DNA of 64,000 nucleotides from RYN-111 sp963760125 (GTDB lineage: Bacteria; Actinomycetota; Actinomycetes; Mycobacteriales; SCTD01): NCBI GenBank assembly GCA_963760125.1, contig CAVXBV010000008.1:1-64000 (forward strand), given 5' to 3'. Positions 17,184 through 26,975 of this stretch are shown in pieces. Position 1 is the first letter of the stretch. The number at the start of each line of letters is the position of its first letter. Below the pieces are notes generated by a model. That model was not told where the DNA came from and did not search any database. It saw only the letters and a program-made list of their open reading frames with translations. Both the position numbers and the translations under genes were made by a program.

Positions 17184-19238
17184 TCAGCGGAGCCAGGCCT
17201 CGACCGCGCCCGACGGGCCGATGCGGCCGACGAACAGCTCGCGCTCCCCTGTGCGGGTCTGGCGCGGCGGGGTCACGAGCGTCCGGACCCACACCGTGAC
17301 GTCGATGGTGCTGACCGGCGCGGGAGCCCCGGCGGCGGCCGTGGTCGGCAGCGTGTCGACGGCGTCGCCCGCAGTCACGACGTACAGCACCTTGCCGGCA
17401 GTGCCCAAGGCCTGGCGCACCTCGGGCAGGATCTCCGGCACGAACGGGTTCGCGGCGACCGCCGGGACGTCGCAGAACGCGCGGACCGTCATCGGGTAGC
17501 GGACCGAGAAGGCACCGATCACCACGACGGCCGCGTCGTCGGGCAGGGCGCGGCAGACGCTGCGGACCTCGGCGAGCTGCGGGTTGTACTCCCGGACCGT
17601 CAGGAACGGCCGGTCCAGGTAGAGCACCGGCGCCACCAGGAGGACGGCGACGACGCCTCCTGCCACCAATCGGAGCCGCGACGGCAGCCGACGCAAGCCC
17701 AGCCCCAGCGCGTACGTCGCGACGACGGCGCCGATCGGGAGGATCACCGGGACGAACCGGCGCATCGCCCAGATCTGATCGGGCGTGATGGACGGGTCGT
17801 AGAGGTAGAGCAGCGACGTGCTGAGGAACACCAGCAGCCAGGGGACGGCCGGCAGGTCGCGCCGGACGAGGGCGCGACGGAGCAGCAGCGCGGTGCCGAC
17901 GAGAGCGGCGAGCGCAGCCAGCGGGCCGAGGTACCAGACCATCCAGAGGACCGCGTGCTCGGAGTACGACCGCGTCCCGTCGACCGCGACGCGGCCGGCC
18001 TCCTGCAGCGCGGCGATCTCCTTCTGCTGCGGGACGCTGACGATCCCGTGGGCCTCGGTCACGACAGCCCGCACCGCGAGGGCGGCTCCGGCAAGGACGA
18101 CCGCGCCCGCGGCCAGCGCACCGGCCCGGTCCCAGGTCCGCTCCCGCAGGGCGCCGAGCCGGGTCAGCAGCGGCGTCCGCCAGGCCACGACGACCAGGAC
18201 CAGCGCGACCACGACGCTCACGACGAGCAACGCCATGATCGAGGTGAACTGGCTGCGGAGGTCGCGGTAGTAGCCGGGCGCCAGCCGGGTGAGGTCGAGC
18301 CAGCCGAGGACCGCCGGGACGGCCGCGGTCAGGCCCAGGGCGGCGACGTCCCGACCGACCAGCCCGCGCCGACCGGGTGCGGCGACGGCCAGCAGCAGGG
18401 CGGCGTAGAGCACGAGGAAGGGCAGGACGAGGTAGGCGTCGATGCGGGCGAGGCACGAGCCGCCGAGCACCAGCCCTGCCACCGCCCACTCCCCCGGCCG
18501 CCCGGCGCGCGCCCGCCAGAGCACGGCGAGCCCCCCGAGGACGAGGACCTGGCTGTACGGCTCGGTGTAGGTGTCGCGGGAGAAGGCGAGCACCGGCAGC
18601 GTCAGCGCGAGCAGGCCCACGCCCGCGAGGGCGGCGCCCCGTCCGGCGATCCGGCGCCCCAGGGCGTACGCCGCCAGCAGGCCCAGCGCCCCGATGAGGG
18701 CGTTCGTGCGGTACATCACGCGATCACCGAGGGTGGAGCCCACGACGGCGAGGACGGCCGGGAGTACGTGGGTGCCCTGGGCGTAGACGTGCCCCGGCGT
18801 CGTGGTGGGGCCGTAGCCGGCGGACGGGTAGGTCAGCGCCTCCGGCTGGCCGAACAGCTCGGCCTGGGTGTCGATGTCGACGCTGTCGTGGGTCGTCAGC
18901 CACTTGGCGGTGACGGAGTAGACGCCGGGGTCGCGCGTGACGGCGAGGTTCTGCGCCGACATCTGGCTCTGCACTCCGGCGAAGCCCACGGCGAGGACCA
19001 GGGCGGCGAGGTCGAGCGCGACCAGGCGCCGGGTGAGGCGCTCGTCCCCGGGACCCAGCAGGCGGAGCGCGACCGCCGTCACCCCGAGCGACAGGACCAG
19101 GGCGAGGACGCCGTGGAAGGACTCGAGCAGCAGCAGGGCGGTGCTGACCAGCCCGAGGGAGGCCAGCAGGACGGCGCCGGCCAGCGGGAGCGCCGCGAGC
19201 CAGCGGGCGGCGCGGGAGGTCACGTCCTGGTCAGCCAT
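17184..19238 (-). CDS. GT-C-like polytopic membrane glycosyltransferase (copy 2)
   Basis: A 684-residue membrane protein with about 11-13 transmembrane segments and a C-terminal extracytoplasmic domain of about 170 residues. The first large loop has RDPGVYSVTAKWL, an acidic loop-1 motif typical of GT-C enzymes that use lipid-phosphate sugars, and later SRDTYTEP and DPSITPDQIWAMRR. It is clearly paralogous along its length to the upstream gene. ATG 19238 overlaps that gene by 19 bases. A much longer open frame runs upstream but is antisense-like noise. Likely role: adding sugars to the polymer outside the membrane. Confidence 0.75.
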   Translation of the reverse strand: MADQDVTSRAARWLAALPLAGAVLLASLGLVSTALLLLESFHGVLALVLSLGVTAVALRLLGPGDERLTRRLVALDLAALVLAVGFAGVQSQMSAQNLAVTRDPGVYSVTAKWLTTHDSVDIDTQAELFGQPEALTYPSAGYGPTTTPGHVYAQGTHVLPAVLAVVGSTLGDRVMYRTNALIGALGLLAAYALGRRIAGRGAALAGVGLLALTLPVLAFSRDTYTEPYSQVLVLGGLAVLWRARAGRPGEWAVAGLVLGGSCLARIDAYLVLPFLVLYAALLLAVAAPGRRGLVGRDVAALGLTAAVPAVLGWLDLTRLAPGYYRDLRSQFTSIMALLVVSVVVALVLVVVAWRTPLLTRLGALRERTWDRAGALAAGAVVLAGAALAVRAVVTEAHGIVSVPQQKEIAALQEAGRVAVDGTRSYSEHAVLWMVWYLGPLAALAALVGTALLLRRALVRRDLPAVPWLLVFLSTSLLYLYDPSITPDQIWAMRRFVPVILPIGAVVATYALGLGLRRLPSRLRLVAGGVVAVLLVAPVLYLDRPFLTVREYNPQLAEVRSVCRALPDDAAVVVIGAFSVRYPMTVRAFCDVPAVAANPFVPEILPEVRQALGTAGKVLYVVTAGDAVDTLPTTAAAGAPAPVSTIDVTVWVRTLVTPPRQTRTGERELFVGRIGPSGAVEAWLR

Positions 19239-21307
19239 GCGGTCACCGTCCCCTGGCCGCCGACGCGTCCGATGAACATCCCGCGGCCGGCGGTGCGGGC
19301 ACTGCGCGGGGGCCGCGAGAGCGTCTGCTCGATGGCGCGGGTCTGGATCTCCACCAGGGGCACCGGTTTGGTGGTCGTCGTGACCTGGCTGACCACGTCG
19401 CCGGCGCCGACGACGTACAGCTGGTAGCCCTTGGAGCGCAGGCGCCCCGCCATCGCGGCGAGCTCGGCGGGCGTGCCGGCGCCCTTGCTGGTGGTCCAGA
19501 CCGCGGGGACGTCGCAGAACGTCCGCACGGTCATCGGGTAGCGGCTGGCCAGCGAGCCCAGCACCAAGACGGCCGCGTCGTCGGGCAGCGCGGTGCAGAC
19601 CGCCTCGACCTCGTTGAGCTGGCCGACGCCCTCCCGCACCCCCAGCAGCGGCTGGGAGACCTGGTAGACGGGCACGAACAGCGCAGCCAGGACCGCCACG
19701 CCGGCGACCACTGCGCCCGCGCGGGTGCGCCCTGCGACCCACACGAGGGCAGGCACGATCAGCACGGCGCTGGCGAGCGCGAGCCCGGGCAGCACGATCG
19801 GGACGTAGCGGCGCATGGCCCACAGCTGGTCGGGCGTGATGGACGGGTTCACCAGGTAGACGAGCCCGGTCAAGCCGAGGGCGAGGAAGAACGGCACCAA
19901 GGTGGTGTCCCCCCGGCGTACGGCGCGAGCGAGCAGCACCGCGAGGCCGAGGACCCCGAGGACGACCGCCACCGGCCCGAGGTACCAGGACAGCCAGGTG
20001 ACCGAGCTCTCGGCGTACGACCGGGAGGGCTCGATCGCGTCGCCCTCCATGGTCTGCAGGCGCGTGATGAACGCCATCTGGCCGGGGTTCTTGATGCCCT
20101 GCGAGGTGTGGAACAGCGGCCGCAGGGCGAGCGCGACCATGCCGAGCACGAGCGAACTGCCGGCAGCGAAGCCCAGGCGACTGCGGGTGATGTCCCGCAA
20201 CGACGACAGGCGGGCGACCACCGGGGTGGCCCACGCCAGTCCCACCGCGACCACCGCCACGACCAGCGAGAGCGCCGTGAGCTTCTGGATCTGGCCGAAC
20301 TGGTCCTCGAGGGTGTGCAGGTAGCCCGCCGCGAAGTGCTTGAGGTCGAGGTAGCCCAGCAGCGCAGGGATGACCGCACCGACGGCCAGGGCGGCAGTGT
20401 CGCGCCCCGTGGTGCGGCGGCTCCCGGACGGAGCGAGGGCCAGCCAGAGGCCCGCGGACAAGATGAGCGGCGGAAGCACGAGGAAGGAGTCGATGCGCGC
20501 CAGGCAGCCGCCGGCGGCGACCAGCCCCGCGACCGCCCAGTCCAGGGGTCTGCCGCGTCGGGCTTGCAGCAGGAGCGCCAGGCCACCGAACAGCAGGAGC
20601 TGGGACAGCGGCTCGGTGTAGGTGTCGCGGGAGAAGTAGATCTGCGGCAGCGTCAGGCCGAGCAGGGCTGCCCCGACGAGCGCCCCCGCGCGGCCGACGA
20701 CGCGGCGGCCGAAGCCGTAGACCGCGAGGAGCGCGAAGCCGCCGAGCACGCTGTTGCTGGCGTAGATGACCTTCGAGCCGAGCAGCGAGCCGCCGATGCT
20801 CAAGACCGCCGGCAGGCCGTGGGAGCCCTGCGGGTAGACGTGCCCGAGCTCGGGTCGGCGGCCGATGCCCGAGGAGCTCGACTGGATCTGCGGGTCCTCC
20901 CCGAACAGGCGGAACTGCGTGTCGACATCGGTGCTGGAGTGGTCCACCAGCCACTTGCTGGTGACGGAGTAGACGCCCGGGTCACGGCTGATGATGATGT
21001 TCTGCGCCGAGTGGGCGGCGTTGAAGCCGGCGAACCCGAGCGCGAGCGTCACGGCGAGGACGTCGAACGCGAGCGCTCGTCGTGCGACGTGCCGGTCGCC
21101 CAGGCCCAGGCGCCACATCACGAGCCCGGTCAGGGCCGCCGCGAGGAGCAGGGCCAGCGGGCCGTGAAAGGAGCGGCAGAGCATGAGGAACGTGCTCGAC
21201 GCGGCCAGCAGAGCGAGAAAGACCGGGACGATCAGGGGCAGCGAGGCCACGAACCGGACGATCCCGCTGCTGGTCGGCTGAGCGGGGGGCTGGTCGGGGT
21301 CAGGCAC
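19220..21307 (-). CDS. GT-C-like polytopic membrane glycosyltransferase (copy 1)
   Basis: A 695-residue paralogue of the downstream gene, with the same order of motifs: SRDPGVYSVTSKWL in loop 1, SRDTYTEPLSQ, NPSITPDQLWAMRRY, and a C-terminal domain with ALPDDAAVLVLG and RYPMTVRTFCDVPA. About 11-13 transmembrane segments. Tandem duplication followed by divergence is the simplest origin, which suggests two related sugar additions. No family name is certain; GT39-like or ArnT-like is my best guess from the topology and the loop-1 aspartate. Confidence 0.75.
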   Translation of the reverse strand: MPDPDQPPAQPTSSGIVRFVASLPLIVPVFLALLAASSTFLMLCRSFHGPLALLLAAALTGLVMWRLGLGDRHVARRALAFDVLAVTLALGFAGFNAAHSAQNIIISRDPGVYSVTSKWLVDHSSTDVDTQFRLFGEDPQIQSSSSGIGRRPELGHVYPQGSHGLPAVLSIGGSLLGSKVIYASNSVLGGFALLAVYGFGRRVVGRAGALVGAALLGLTLPQIYFSRDTYTEPLSQLLLFGGLALLLQARRGRPLDWAVAGLVAAGGCLARIDSFLVLPPLILSAGLWLALAPSGSRRTTGRDTAALAVGAVIPALLGYLDLKHFAAGYLHTLEDQFGQIQKLTALSLVVAVVAVGLAWATPVVARLSSLRDITRSRLGFAAGSSLVLGMVALALRPLFHTSQGIKNPGQMAFITRLQTMEGDAIEPSRSYAESSVTWLSWYLGPVAVVLGVLGLAVLLARAVRRGDTTLVPFFLALGLTGLVYLVNPSITPDQLWAMRRYVPIVLPGLALASAVLIVPALVWVAGRTRAGAVVAGVAVLAALFVPVYQVSQPLLGVREGVGQLNEVEAVCTALPDDAAVLVLGSLASRYPMTVRTFCDVPAVWTTSKGAGTPAELAAMAGRLRSKGYQLYVVGAGDVVSQVTTTTKPVPLVEIQTRAIEQTLSRPPRSARTAGRGMFIGRVGGQGTVTAWLTRT

Positions 21308-21318
21308 GCTGGTGGAGT

Positions 21319-22263
21319 CTAGGAGGCGAGGGCCTCGCGGTCGGGGAGGTGACGACGCGCCATGAGGATCGCCACACCGGCCACGACGCCGTCGCCCAAG
21401 GTCATGAGCGCCCGGGAGACCAACGCGGCGAGCAGGGCCTTGTCGCTGCCGAGCACCGGGCTGAGCGCGACGACGAGGACGACCTCGCGCACGCCGGCCC
21501 CGGCAGGGGCGATGACGAACAGGAAACCGGCGGTCCAGGCGAGCGCGAAGGCACCGACCGCCAGCGGGAGCAGGCTCGCCTCGGCGCCGGCTGTGGTGTC
21601 AGAACCGAGCGTCCGCACCAGCAGCCACATCTGCACGCCGAAGCCGGCCCAGCTCAGCACCGACCAGAGCAGCGCGACCCCCAGACCGCGGGCGCTGAGT
21701 GGACGCTCGAGAGCGCCGCGACGGGCGAGCCGCAGCGCCCGGTCCATCAGCGGGTTGAACACCGGTGGTAGCAGCACCCCACCGAGCAGGGGTACGGCGA
21801 GGAAGACGTACCAGTAGGTGGACGCCGCTTCGGCGGACGTGAACGGCAGGGTGCCGGCCGCGACCAGCAGCCCGGCGACCAGCGCGATCGCGACCGTGAG
21901 CAGTCCGACGACCCCCGAGCGCGCCTTGGGGATGCCGTGCTCCTTGCCCATCTCCATCTGCGCCACGACCGGCCAGACCGACCCTGGGACGTACTTGCCG
22001 AGCTGGCCCAGGAAGAACACCCGGGTGGCGGGGACGAAGGGCAGCGGCGAGCCGAGATCGGCGAGCAGCGCGCGCCAGGCCATCAGGCTGGCCAGCAGCC
22101 CTCCCAGCACGGCGAGCAGCGACAGGCAGACGGCCGACCAGGACAGCTCGTCGATGTGGTCGAGGACCGCTCCCCCGCTCTTGACCATCGCCACCGCTGC
22201 CAGCACCAGGGCGACGCCGATGCCCACCCGGCGGAGCAGTCGGGGGCTCGGGCGGGGCGGCAT
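21319..22263 (-). CDS. Flippase-like LPG-synthase-type membrane protein (UPF0104/AglD family)
   Basis: A 314-residue integral membrane protein with about eight hydrophobic segments, matching the lysylphosphatidylglycerol-synthase transmembrane/UPF0104 family. Recognisable parts are the FFLGQLGKYVPGSVWPV motif in the first third and a GAGVREVVLVVALSPVLG stretch later. Such proteins sit in polysaccharide loci and are thought to move or modify lipid-linked sugars. ATG 22263 has GGAGG upstream and shares a 20-base gap with the divergent glycosyltransferase gene. Confidence 0.8.
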   Translation of the reverse strand: MPPRPSPRLLRRVGIGVALVLAAVAMVKSGGAVLDHIDELSWSAVCLSLLAVLGGLLASLMAWRALLADLGSPLPFVPATRVFFLGQLGKYVPGSVWPVVAQMEMGKEHGIPKARSGVVGLLTVAIALVAGLLVAAGTLPFTSAEAASTYWYVFLAVPLLGGVLLPPVFNPLMDRALRLARRGALERPLSARGLGVALLWSVLSWAGFGVQMWLLVRTLGSDTTAGAEASLLPLAVGAFALAWTAGFLFVIAPAGAGVREVVLVVALSPVLGSDKALLAALVSRALMTLGDGVVAGVAILMARRHLPDREALAS

Positions 22264-22283
22264 GCCTCCAGTATCCCGGTACC

Positions 22284-23423
22284 GTGACCGCGATCCCAGC
22301 CCCGAGCCCCGAGCGAGGACCCACCACCGTGCGCGTGCTGGCCTTCGGCACCTACGACGCCACGCGGCACCCGCGGGTCGCGGTGCTCCTCGACGGGCTC
22401 CGCCGGCAGGGCCACGACGTCGACGAGTGCAACGCCCCGCTGGAGCTCGACACGGCCGACCGGGTGCGGATGCTCCGTCAGCCGTGGCGCCTCCCGCTGC
22501 TGCTGCTGGCCCTGCTGCGGACCTGGCTCCGACTGGCGCGCCTCTCGCGGTCGGTGGCCCGACCGGACGTCGTGCTGGTCGGCTACCTCGGCCACTTCGA
22601 CGTGCACCTGGCCCGGTTGCTGTTCCGCGGGACACCGGTCGTGCACGACATGCTGATCTTCGCCTCCGACACCGCCCGCGACCGCGGCGCCGGCGGCCTC
22701 AAGCAGAGGCTGCTCCGGGTGCTCGACGCCGCCGCGATCCGGTCCAGCGACGTGGTCGTCGTGGACACCGAGGAGCACCGGCTGATGCTCCCTGCAGGTC
22801 GCCAGGACGACGGCGTCGTCGTGCCGGTCGGGGCGCCGTACAGCTGGCAGGGACCTGAGCCGACGGCGGTCGAGGGGCCGCTGCGGGTGGTGTTCTTCGG
22901 ACTGTTCACGCCGCTGCAGGGGGCGCCGGTGATCGGTGAGGCCCTCGCGCTGCTGGCCGGCGTGCCCGAGGTGCAGGTCACCATGATCGGCAGCGGTCAG
23001 GACCTCGCCCGGTGCCGGGAGCTCTCGGCGGCGAACCCATCGGTCACCTGGCGCGACTGGGTGGAGCCGGCCGATCTGCCCGCTGTGGTCGCTGCGCACC
23101 AGGTCTGCCTGGGGATCTTCAGCGACGCCGGCAAGGGCACGCGCGTGGTCCCGAACAAGGTCTACCAGGGCGCCGCCTCCGGCTGCGCGGTCGTCACCTC
23201 CGACACCCCACCTCAGCGACGCGCTCTCGCGGACGTGGCCGTCCTCGTCGAGCCGGGGTCCGCTGCGGCGCTTGCCGACGCCCTCAAAGCCCTCGCCGTC
23301 GACCCGGCGCGCCTGCTGTCCCTGCGCCAGGCGGCGTGGGCGACAGCGCGGTCGTCGTACCTTCCCGAAGCGGTCGTCGTGCCGCTGCTCGACCACCTCC
23401 GACGAAAGGCGCTCCCCGCGTGA
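22284..23423 (+). CDS. Glycosyltransferase (GT4-like)
   Basis: A 379-residue GT-B protein beginning VRVLAFGTYD after a short leader. The C-terminal donor domain has VVFFGLFTPLQG and KGTRVVPNKVYQGAASG. In that last motif a glutamate often found after KVY is glutamine here. GTG 22284 has TATCCC six bases upstream and no ribosome site, so it is probably leaderless; GTG 22329 is an alternative. It overlaps the next methyltransferase gene by four bases. Substrate unknown. Confidence 0.82.
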   Translation: MTAIPAPSPERGPTTVRVLAFGTYDATRHPRVAVLLDGLRRQGHDVDECNAPLELDTADRVRMLRQPWRLPLLLLALLRTWLRLARLSRSVARPDVVLVGYLGHFDVHLARLLFRGTPVVHDMLIFASDTARDRGAGGLKQRLLRVLDAAAIRSSDVVVVDTEEHRLMLPAGRQDDGVVVPVGAPYSWQGPEPTAVEGPLRVVFFGLFTPLQGAPVIGEALALLAGVPEVQVTMIGSGQDLARCRELSAANPSVTWRDWVEPADLPAVVAAHQVCLGIFSDAGKGTRVVPNKVYQGAASGCAVVTSDTPPQRRALADVAVLVEPGSAAALADALKALAVDPARLLSLRQAAWATARSSYLPEAVVVPLLDHLRRKALPA

Positions 23424-24199
23424 GCCAGCCCGCCCTGCCCCTGAACGCCTGGCTGCGCTGGGACCTCGTCCGCCGGATGCTGCCCGCCCAGGCGAGGTCC
23501 GTGCTCGAGGTCGGGTGCGGTCAGGGCGCGGTCGGTGCGCGGCTCGCGGCCGGGCACGACTACCTCGGCGTCGAGCCGGACGGCACGTCGTACGCCACGG
23601 CATCGGCCCGCATCGGCGCCCGGAAGGTGCGCAACGGGATGGTCGAGGACGTCGTCGAGCCCGGCCGCACCTTCGACCTGGTCTGCGCGTTCGAGGTGCT
23701 CGAGCACCTGGAGGACGACGCAGGCGCCGTCGCGCAGTGGGTGACGCGCGTGCGACCGGGCGGCTGGCTGATGCTCTCGACGCCGGCGTTCCAGGCGCGC
23801 TACGGCCCGTTCGACAAGATCGTGGGGCACTACCGCCGGTACGAGCTCGACGGGATGAAGGCCCTGCTCGAGGGCGCCGGCCTGGTCGACGTCGAGGTCG
23901 TGGCGTACGGCGCGGGGCTGGGCGAGGCCCTCGAGTCGGTCCGCAACATCGTCGGCAAGCGCCGGCTCAAGGCCGGTGGCGACGTCGGGGCCGGCCACAG
24001 CGGCGTGGCGACGGGGACGGTGACGCCCCCGACGGCTGAGGAGATGGCGGCGATGACCGCAGGCAGCGGCCGGCTGATGCAACCGCCCGCCGCGCTCGCG
24101 CTCGCCACGCAGGCGGTGACGGCGCCGTTCCGGCAGGTCCAGCGCCGGTTCCCCACCCGCGGCACCGGCCTCGTCGCCCGCGCGCGCAAGCCCCTCTAG
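23420..24199 (+). CDS. Class I SAM-dependent methyltransferase
   Basis: A 259-residue methyltransferase with motif I VLEVGCGQGAVGARLA, a post-I acid in YLGVEPD, motif II-like FDLVCAFEVLEHLEDD, and VRPGGWLMLSTPA. The C-terminal 80 residues are basic and may contact the membrane. GTG 23420 overlaps the glycosyltransferase stop (GTGA), so the two are co-translated. Likely O-methylation of a sugar or of a lipid-linked intermediate. The acceptor is not known. Confidence 0.83.
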   Translation: MSQPALPLNAWLRWDLVRRMLPAQARSVLEVGCGQGAVGARLAAGHDYLGVEPDGTSYATASARIGARKVRNGMVEDVVEPGRTFDLVCAFEVLEHLEDDAGAVAQWVTRVRPGGWLMLSTPAFQARYGPFDKIVGHYRRYELDGMKALLEGAGLVDVEVVAYGAGLGEALESVRNIVGKRRLKAGGDVGAGHSGVATGTVTPPTAEEMAAMTAGSGRLMQPPAALALATQAVTAPFRQVQRRFPTRGTGLVARARKPL

Positions 24200-24234
24200 C
24201 GGGTCCCGCGGCGGCACTCGCCCCCTCCCCCTGC

Positions 24235-24336
24235 ACTTCCCTGATCTCATCGCACCTGCGCGTGGGCGAGCCGGTGTCATGTGAGCGTGGCAGGGCGTCG
24301 GTGACCGGTCCCGACCGTTGACCAGATCAGGGAAGT
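24235..24336. repeat. Perfect 13-bp inverted repeat between convergent genes
   Basis: ACTTCCCTGATCT at 24235-24247 is mirrored by AGATCAGGGAAGT at 24324-24336, with 76 bases between. Neither arm extends further. The position between two convergent genes suits a bidirectional terminator, but the loop is long for one. It could also be the ends of a tiny non-autonomous element. No transposase is present. Confidence 0.6.
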
Positions 24337-24346
24337 CGCCGAGGGG

Positions 24347-26896
24347 TTAGCCCTTCGCGCTCGCGGTCGGCGTGGCCCCGGGCAGCGGAGCGAGGTAGCC
24401 GACGACGTCACCGATCAGGTGCACCGGCCCGCCGGCGTTGAACAGCGAGAGCGACCCGCCGGAGAGCTGGGCCAGGGCGAGGTTGGGCACGTCGTGGCCG
24501 GTCCACGTGTTGACGTCCGAGACGCCCGGGCGTGGGCCGGCTCCCGACCAGGCGGTGACGTACCCGCCGCGGGACACGTCGGTCGTGGTGAGGGTGAAGA
24601 CCGCGGACGTGGCGTTCCCGGGGATGCCGCCCTGGCCCGCGAACGGCACGGCGATCGTGCTGCCGCCCCCCACCGGCGAGGTCCCCGCGACGCCGACGGC
24701 CTTACGGGTGTCGAGCACGCGCGCGGGGTCGAGCGGGTAGTACGCCGACCCGTTCGTCCCTCCGACGTAGCCGACCACATCGATGACGACGTCGACCTTG
24801 CCGACCTGCGTGTAGACCGAGAGCTTGCCGTCGACCAGGCCTGTGAGGAAGCGGTTGGTGGCGACCTCGCCCTTCTCGAAGTTCAGCGTCGACGTCGGGG
24901 GGCGCGTCCCGCCAGCGGGGAAGACGGAGGCAAGCCCCTGGGTCGTCGAGCCGGTCAGCGTGAGGTTGGCGACGACGGCGGTCGCGTCGGCCGGGACCCC
25001 TGCCTGCCCGGCGATCTGCACCGCGCGGATGGTCCCGTTGGTGAACTCCTCTCCGGTCTTGCGGGAGTCCAGCACCCGGGTGGGCGTGACGGCCGAGTAG
25101 GTCTGGCCCTCGTCGGTCGACAGGTAGCCCACGACGTCGACGACGACGTCCGTGGACCCGGAGGCGTTGTAGACCGAGATCGACCCGTCGGGGCTGACCT
25201 TGGGCATCAGGAAGGTCGCGTGGACCTGGTCCTTGGCGAGGTTCAGCGACGACGTCCCCGGCCACGCCTTGTCGGCCGGGTAGGCCGACAGGTAGGTCGG
25301 ACCGCCGTGCACGATGCCGGTGAGGTTGACCGCGACGGCCTTGACCCCTGTCGCCGGCACTCCGCCGGTACCGGTCACCTTGACCGTGACGCGCGAGCGC
25401 GGGCTCACCGCCATCTTGCCGATCGAGCTGCCCAGCCCGGTGCGCGTGTCCAGCACGCGCGCCGGCGCAACCGGCGTGAAGCGCGTCGCCACCGGCCCTC
25501 CCGCTTCGGTCGGGCCCGCGATGTCCAGCCCCACGACGTACGGCACCGCCACGGCCTGTCCGGCGTTGCTCGACAGGGTCAGGTTGTACGCGCCGGCGGG
25601 CAGCCACGCGCCCGACATGTCCTTGAGGTCGACGAACTGGCTCAGCGAGCCTTGCGCCAGTCCGGTCCAGGTCCGCAGCACGGCCGTGTCCCCGGTCCTG
25701 CGCAGGTCCAGCGACCAGGTCTGCTGCGTCAGCGTCCCCGCGGACACGGTGACGCCCTCGCCCTGGAACGTCGCGGTGCGCGAGGAGATCGCTGGCTGCA
25801 CGAGCCCGGCAGCCATGCGCGAGCGGACGCCGTCCCGGATCGTGCCCAGCAGGGGGTACGCCGCGTCTCCAGGACAGGCGGTGTACCCCGCGTCCCGGTG
25901 GCCGCTGATGACGTTGAAGCTGTTGGTCGTCCCCGAGGCGAAGCGCGAGGTGCCACCTCCCCCGGAGGTGAGCTTGGCGGTGCCGTTCGGGTCGGCGTAG
26001 TACGGAGCGAGCTTCCAGGCAAACAAGTCCGCGAGGCCGGACAGCATGACGTCAGGCGGGGTGACGCTGGTGAAGTTCCCGAGCAGCGCCGTCCCGAAGG
26101 AGTTGCTGTTGTGACCCCCGGTGTGGGCGCCGATCACCGGGCGGTCGACGCCGCCGAACCGGCCCTCCCAGGTCCGCCCGAAGGCGTCGACGAGGAAGTT
26201 GTAGCCGATGTCGCACCAGCCGTTGGACTTCACGTGATAGGCGTAGATGCCGCGCAGGATGCCAGGGACGTCGCCAGGGGCGTAGCCGTTGGCGCCGTCG
26301 GTGTGGTGCACGAACCCGACCCGGATGCTGCCGCTGTAGTCAGGGGTGGCGCACTTGCTGCCGTTGAAGGAACGCAGCGACTCATCCGCTCCCCACTCGG
26401 CCCGCGAGAAGATGGTCGGCTGCGAGGCTGCCGCCTGCGCCACGTCACCGCGTACGGCGGCACCGACGCGCGCGTCGGCCGGGCTGGTCCCGGGGTCGAC
26501 GGTGACCACCTTGAGGCCGAGGACCTTGCCGGACGTGCGGGACTGGTAGCCGTCTGCCTTGCCCACCCAGATCGGGCCGGAGTCGAGCGGGAGCTGCGCC
26601 TCACGCGCGGCGTCGTCCGAGCCGGTGTCCGGACCCGCGTCGTAGACCTCGAGCCGGTTCCAGGCGGACCAGCCCGCGTCGCTGTGGGTGCGCACCTCGA
26701 CGGTCCCGGTCGACCCGCGTTCCCAGGTCGCCCCGATCGTGCTGAACAGCGCGGAACCCGACGGCGCGGCCGACGTACGCAGCGCCGCGCTGACGGGGTG
26801 CGGACGGACCGGCCCCGGCTGCGCGGAGACGGGCAGCACCACGAGAGCCGACGAGAACAGAGCGGACAGGACGGTGATGCTGAGCAGGCGACGCAA
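24347..26896 (-). CDS. Secreted N-acetylmuramoyl-L-alanine amidase with three C-terminal repeats
   Basis: An 849-residue exported amidase_2/PGRP-type enzyme that should cut the muramic acid-L-alanine bond in peptidoglycan. Signal peptide at 1-25, a beta-rich region at about 45-150, and the amidase at about 160-360 with zinc ligands H197 (VHHTD), H333 (SGHRD) and C341 (ACPGD). Residues from about 473 hold three repeats of roughly 125 residues, each opening like PARVLDTR and closing like DVVGYL, probably wall- or glycan-binding. The start is TTG at 26896, with GGAG eight bases upstream and no better codon. GTCAC repeats lie further upstream. Confidence 0.9.
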   Translation of the reverse strand: MRRLLSITVLSALFSSALVVLPVSAQPGPVRPHPVSAALRTSAAPSGSALFSTIGATWERGSTGTVEVRTHSDAGWSAWNRLEVYDAGPDTGSDDAAREAQLPLDSGPIWVGKADGYQSRTSGKVLGLKVVTVDPGTSPADARVGAAVRGDVAQAAASQPTIFSRAEWGADESLRSFNGSKCATPDYSGSIRVGFVHHTDGANGYAPGDVPGILRGIYAYHVKSNGWCDIGYNFLVDAFGRTWEGRFGGVDRPVIGAHTGGHNSNSFGTALLGNFTSVTPPDVMLSGLADLFAWKLAPYYADPNGTAKLTSGGGGTSRFASGTTNSFNVISGHRDAGYTACPGDAAYPLLGTIRDGVRSRMAAGLVQPAISSRTATFQGEGVTVSAGTLTQQTWSLDLRRTGDTAVLRTWTGLAQGSLSQFVDLKDMSGAWLPAGAYNLTLSSNAGQAVAVPYVVGLDIAGPTEAGGPVATRFTPVAPARVLDTRTGLGSSIGKMAVSPRSRVTVKVTGTGGVPATGVKAVAVNLTGIVHGGPTYLSAYPADKAWPGTSSLNLAKDQVHATFLMPKVSPDGSISVYNASGSTDVVVDVVGYLSTDEGQTYSAVTPTRVLDSRKTGEEFTNGTIRAVQIAGQAGVPADATAVVANLTLTGSTTQGLASVFPAGGTRPPTSTLNFEKGEVATNRFLTGLVDGKLSVYTQVGKVDVVIDVVGYVGGTNGSAYYPLDPARVLDTRKAVGVAGTSPVGGGSTIAVPFAGQGGIPGNATSAVFTLTTTDVSRGGYVTAWSGAGPRPGVSDVNTWTGHDVPNLALAQLSGGSLSLFNAGGPVHLIGDVVGYLAPLPGATPTASAKG

Positions 26897-26975
26897 GGGG
26901 AGTGCTCCAAGATCGGGGCCGAGGATTCCTTGCTACCACCTCGACCAGGATCTGTGACCGCTGAAGCGCCACGGG

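Noticed and set aside
17184..20954. A single 1256-codon minus-strand gene
   Set aside because: Only the part downstream of ATG 19238 looks like protein; the rest is an Arg/Pro-rich shadow of the upstream paralogue.
24235..24336. Insertion sequence
   Set aside because: The inverted repeat encloses only 76 bases and there is no transposase frame or target duplication.
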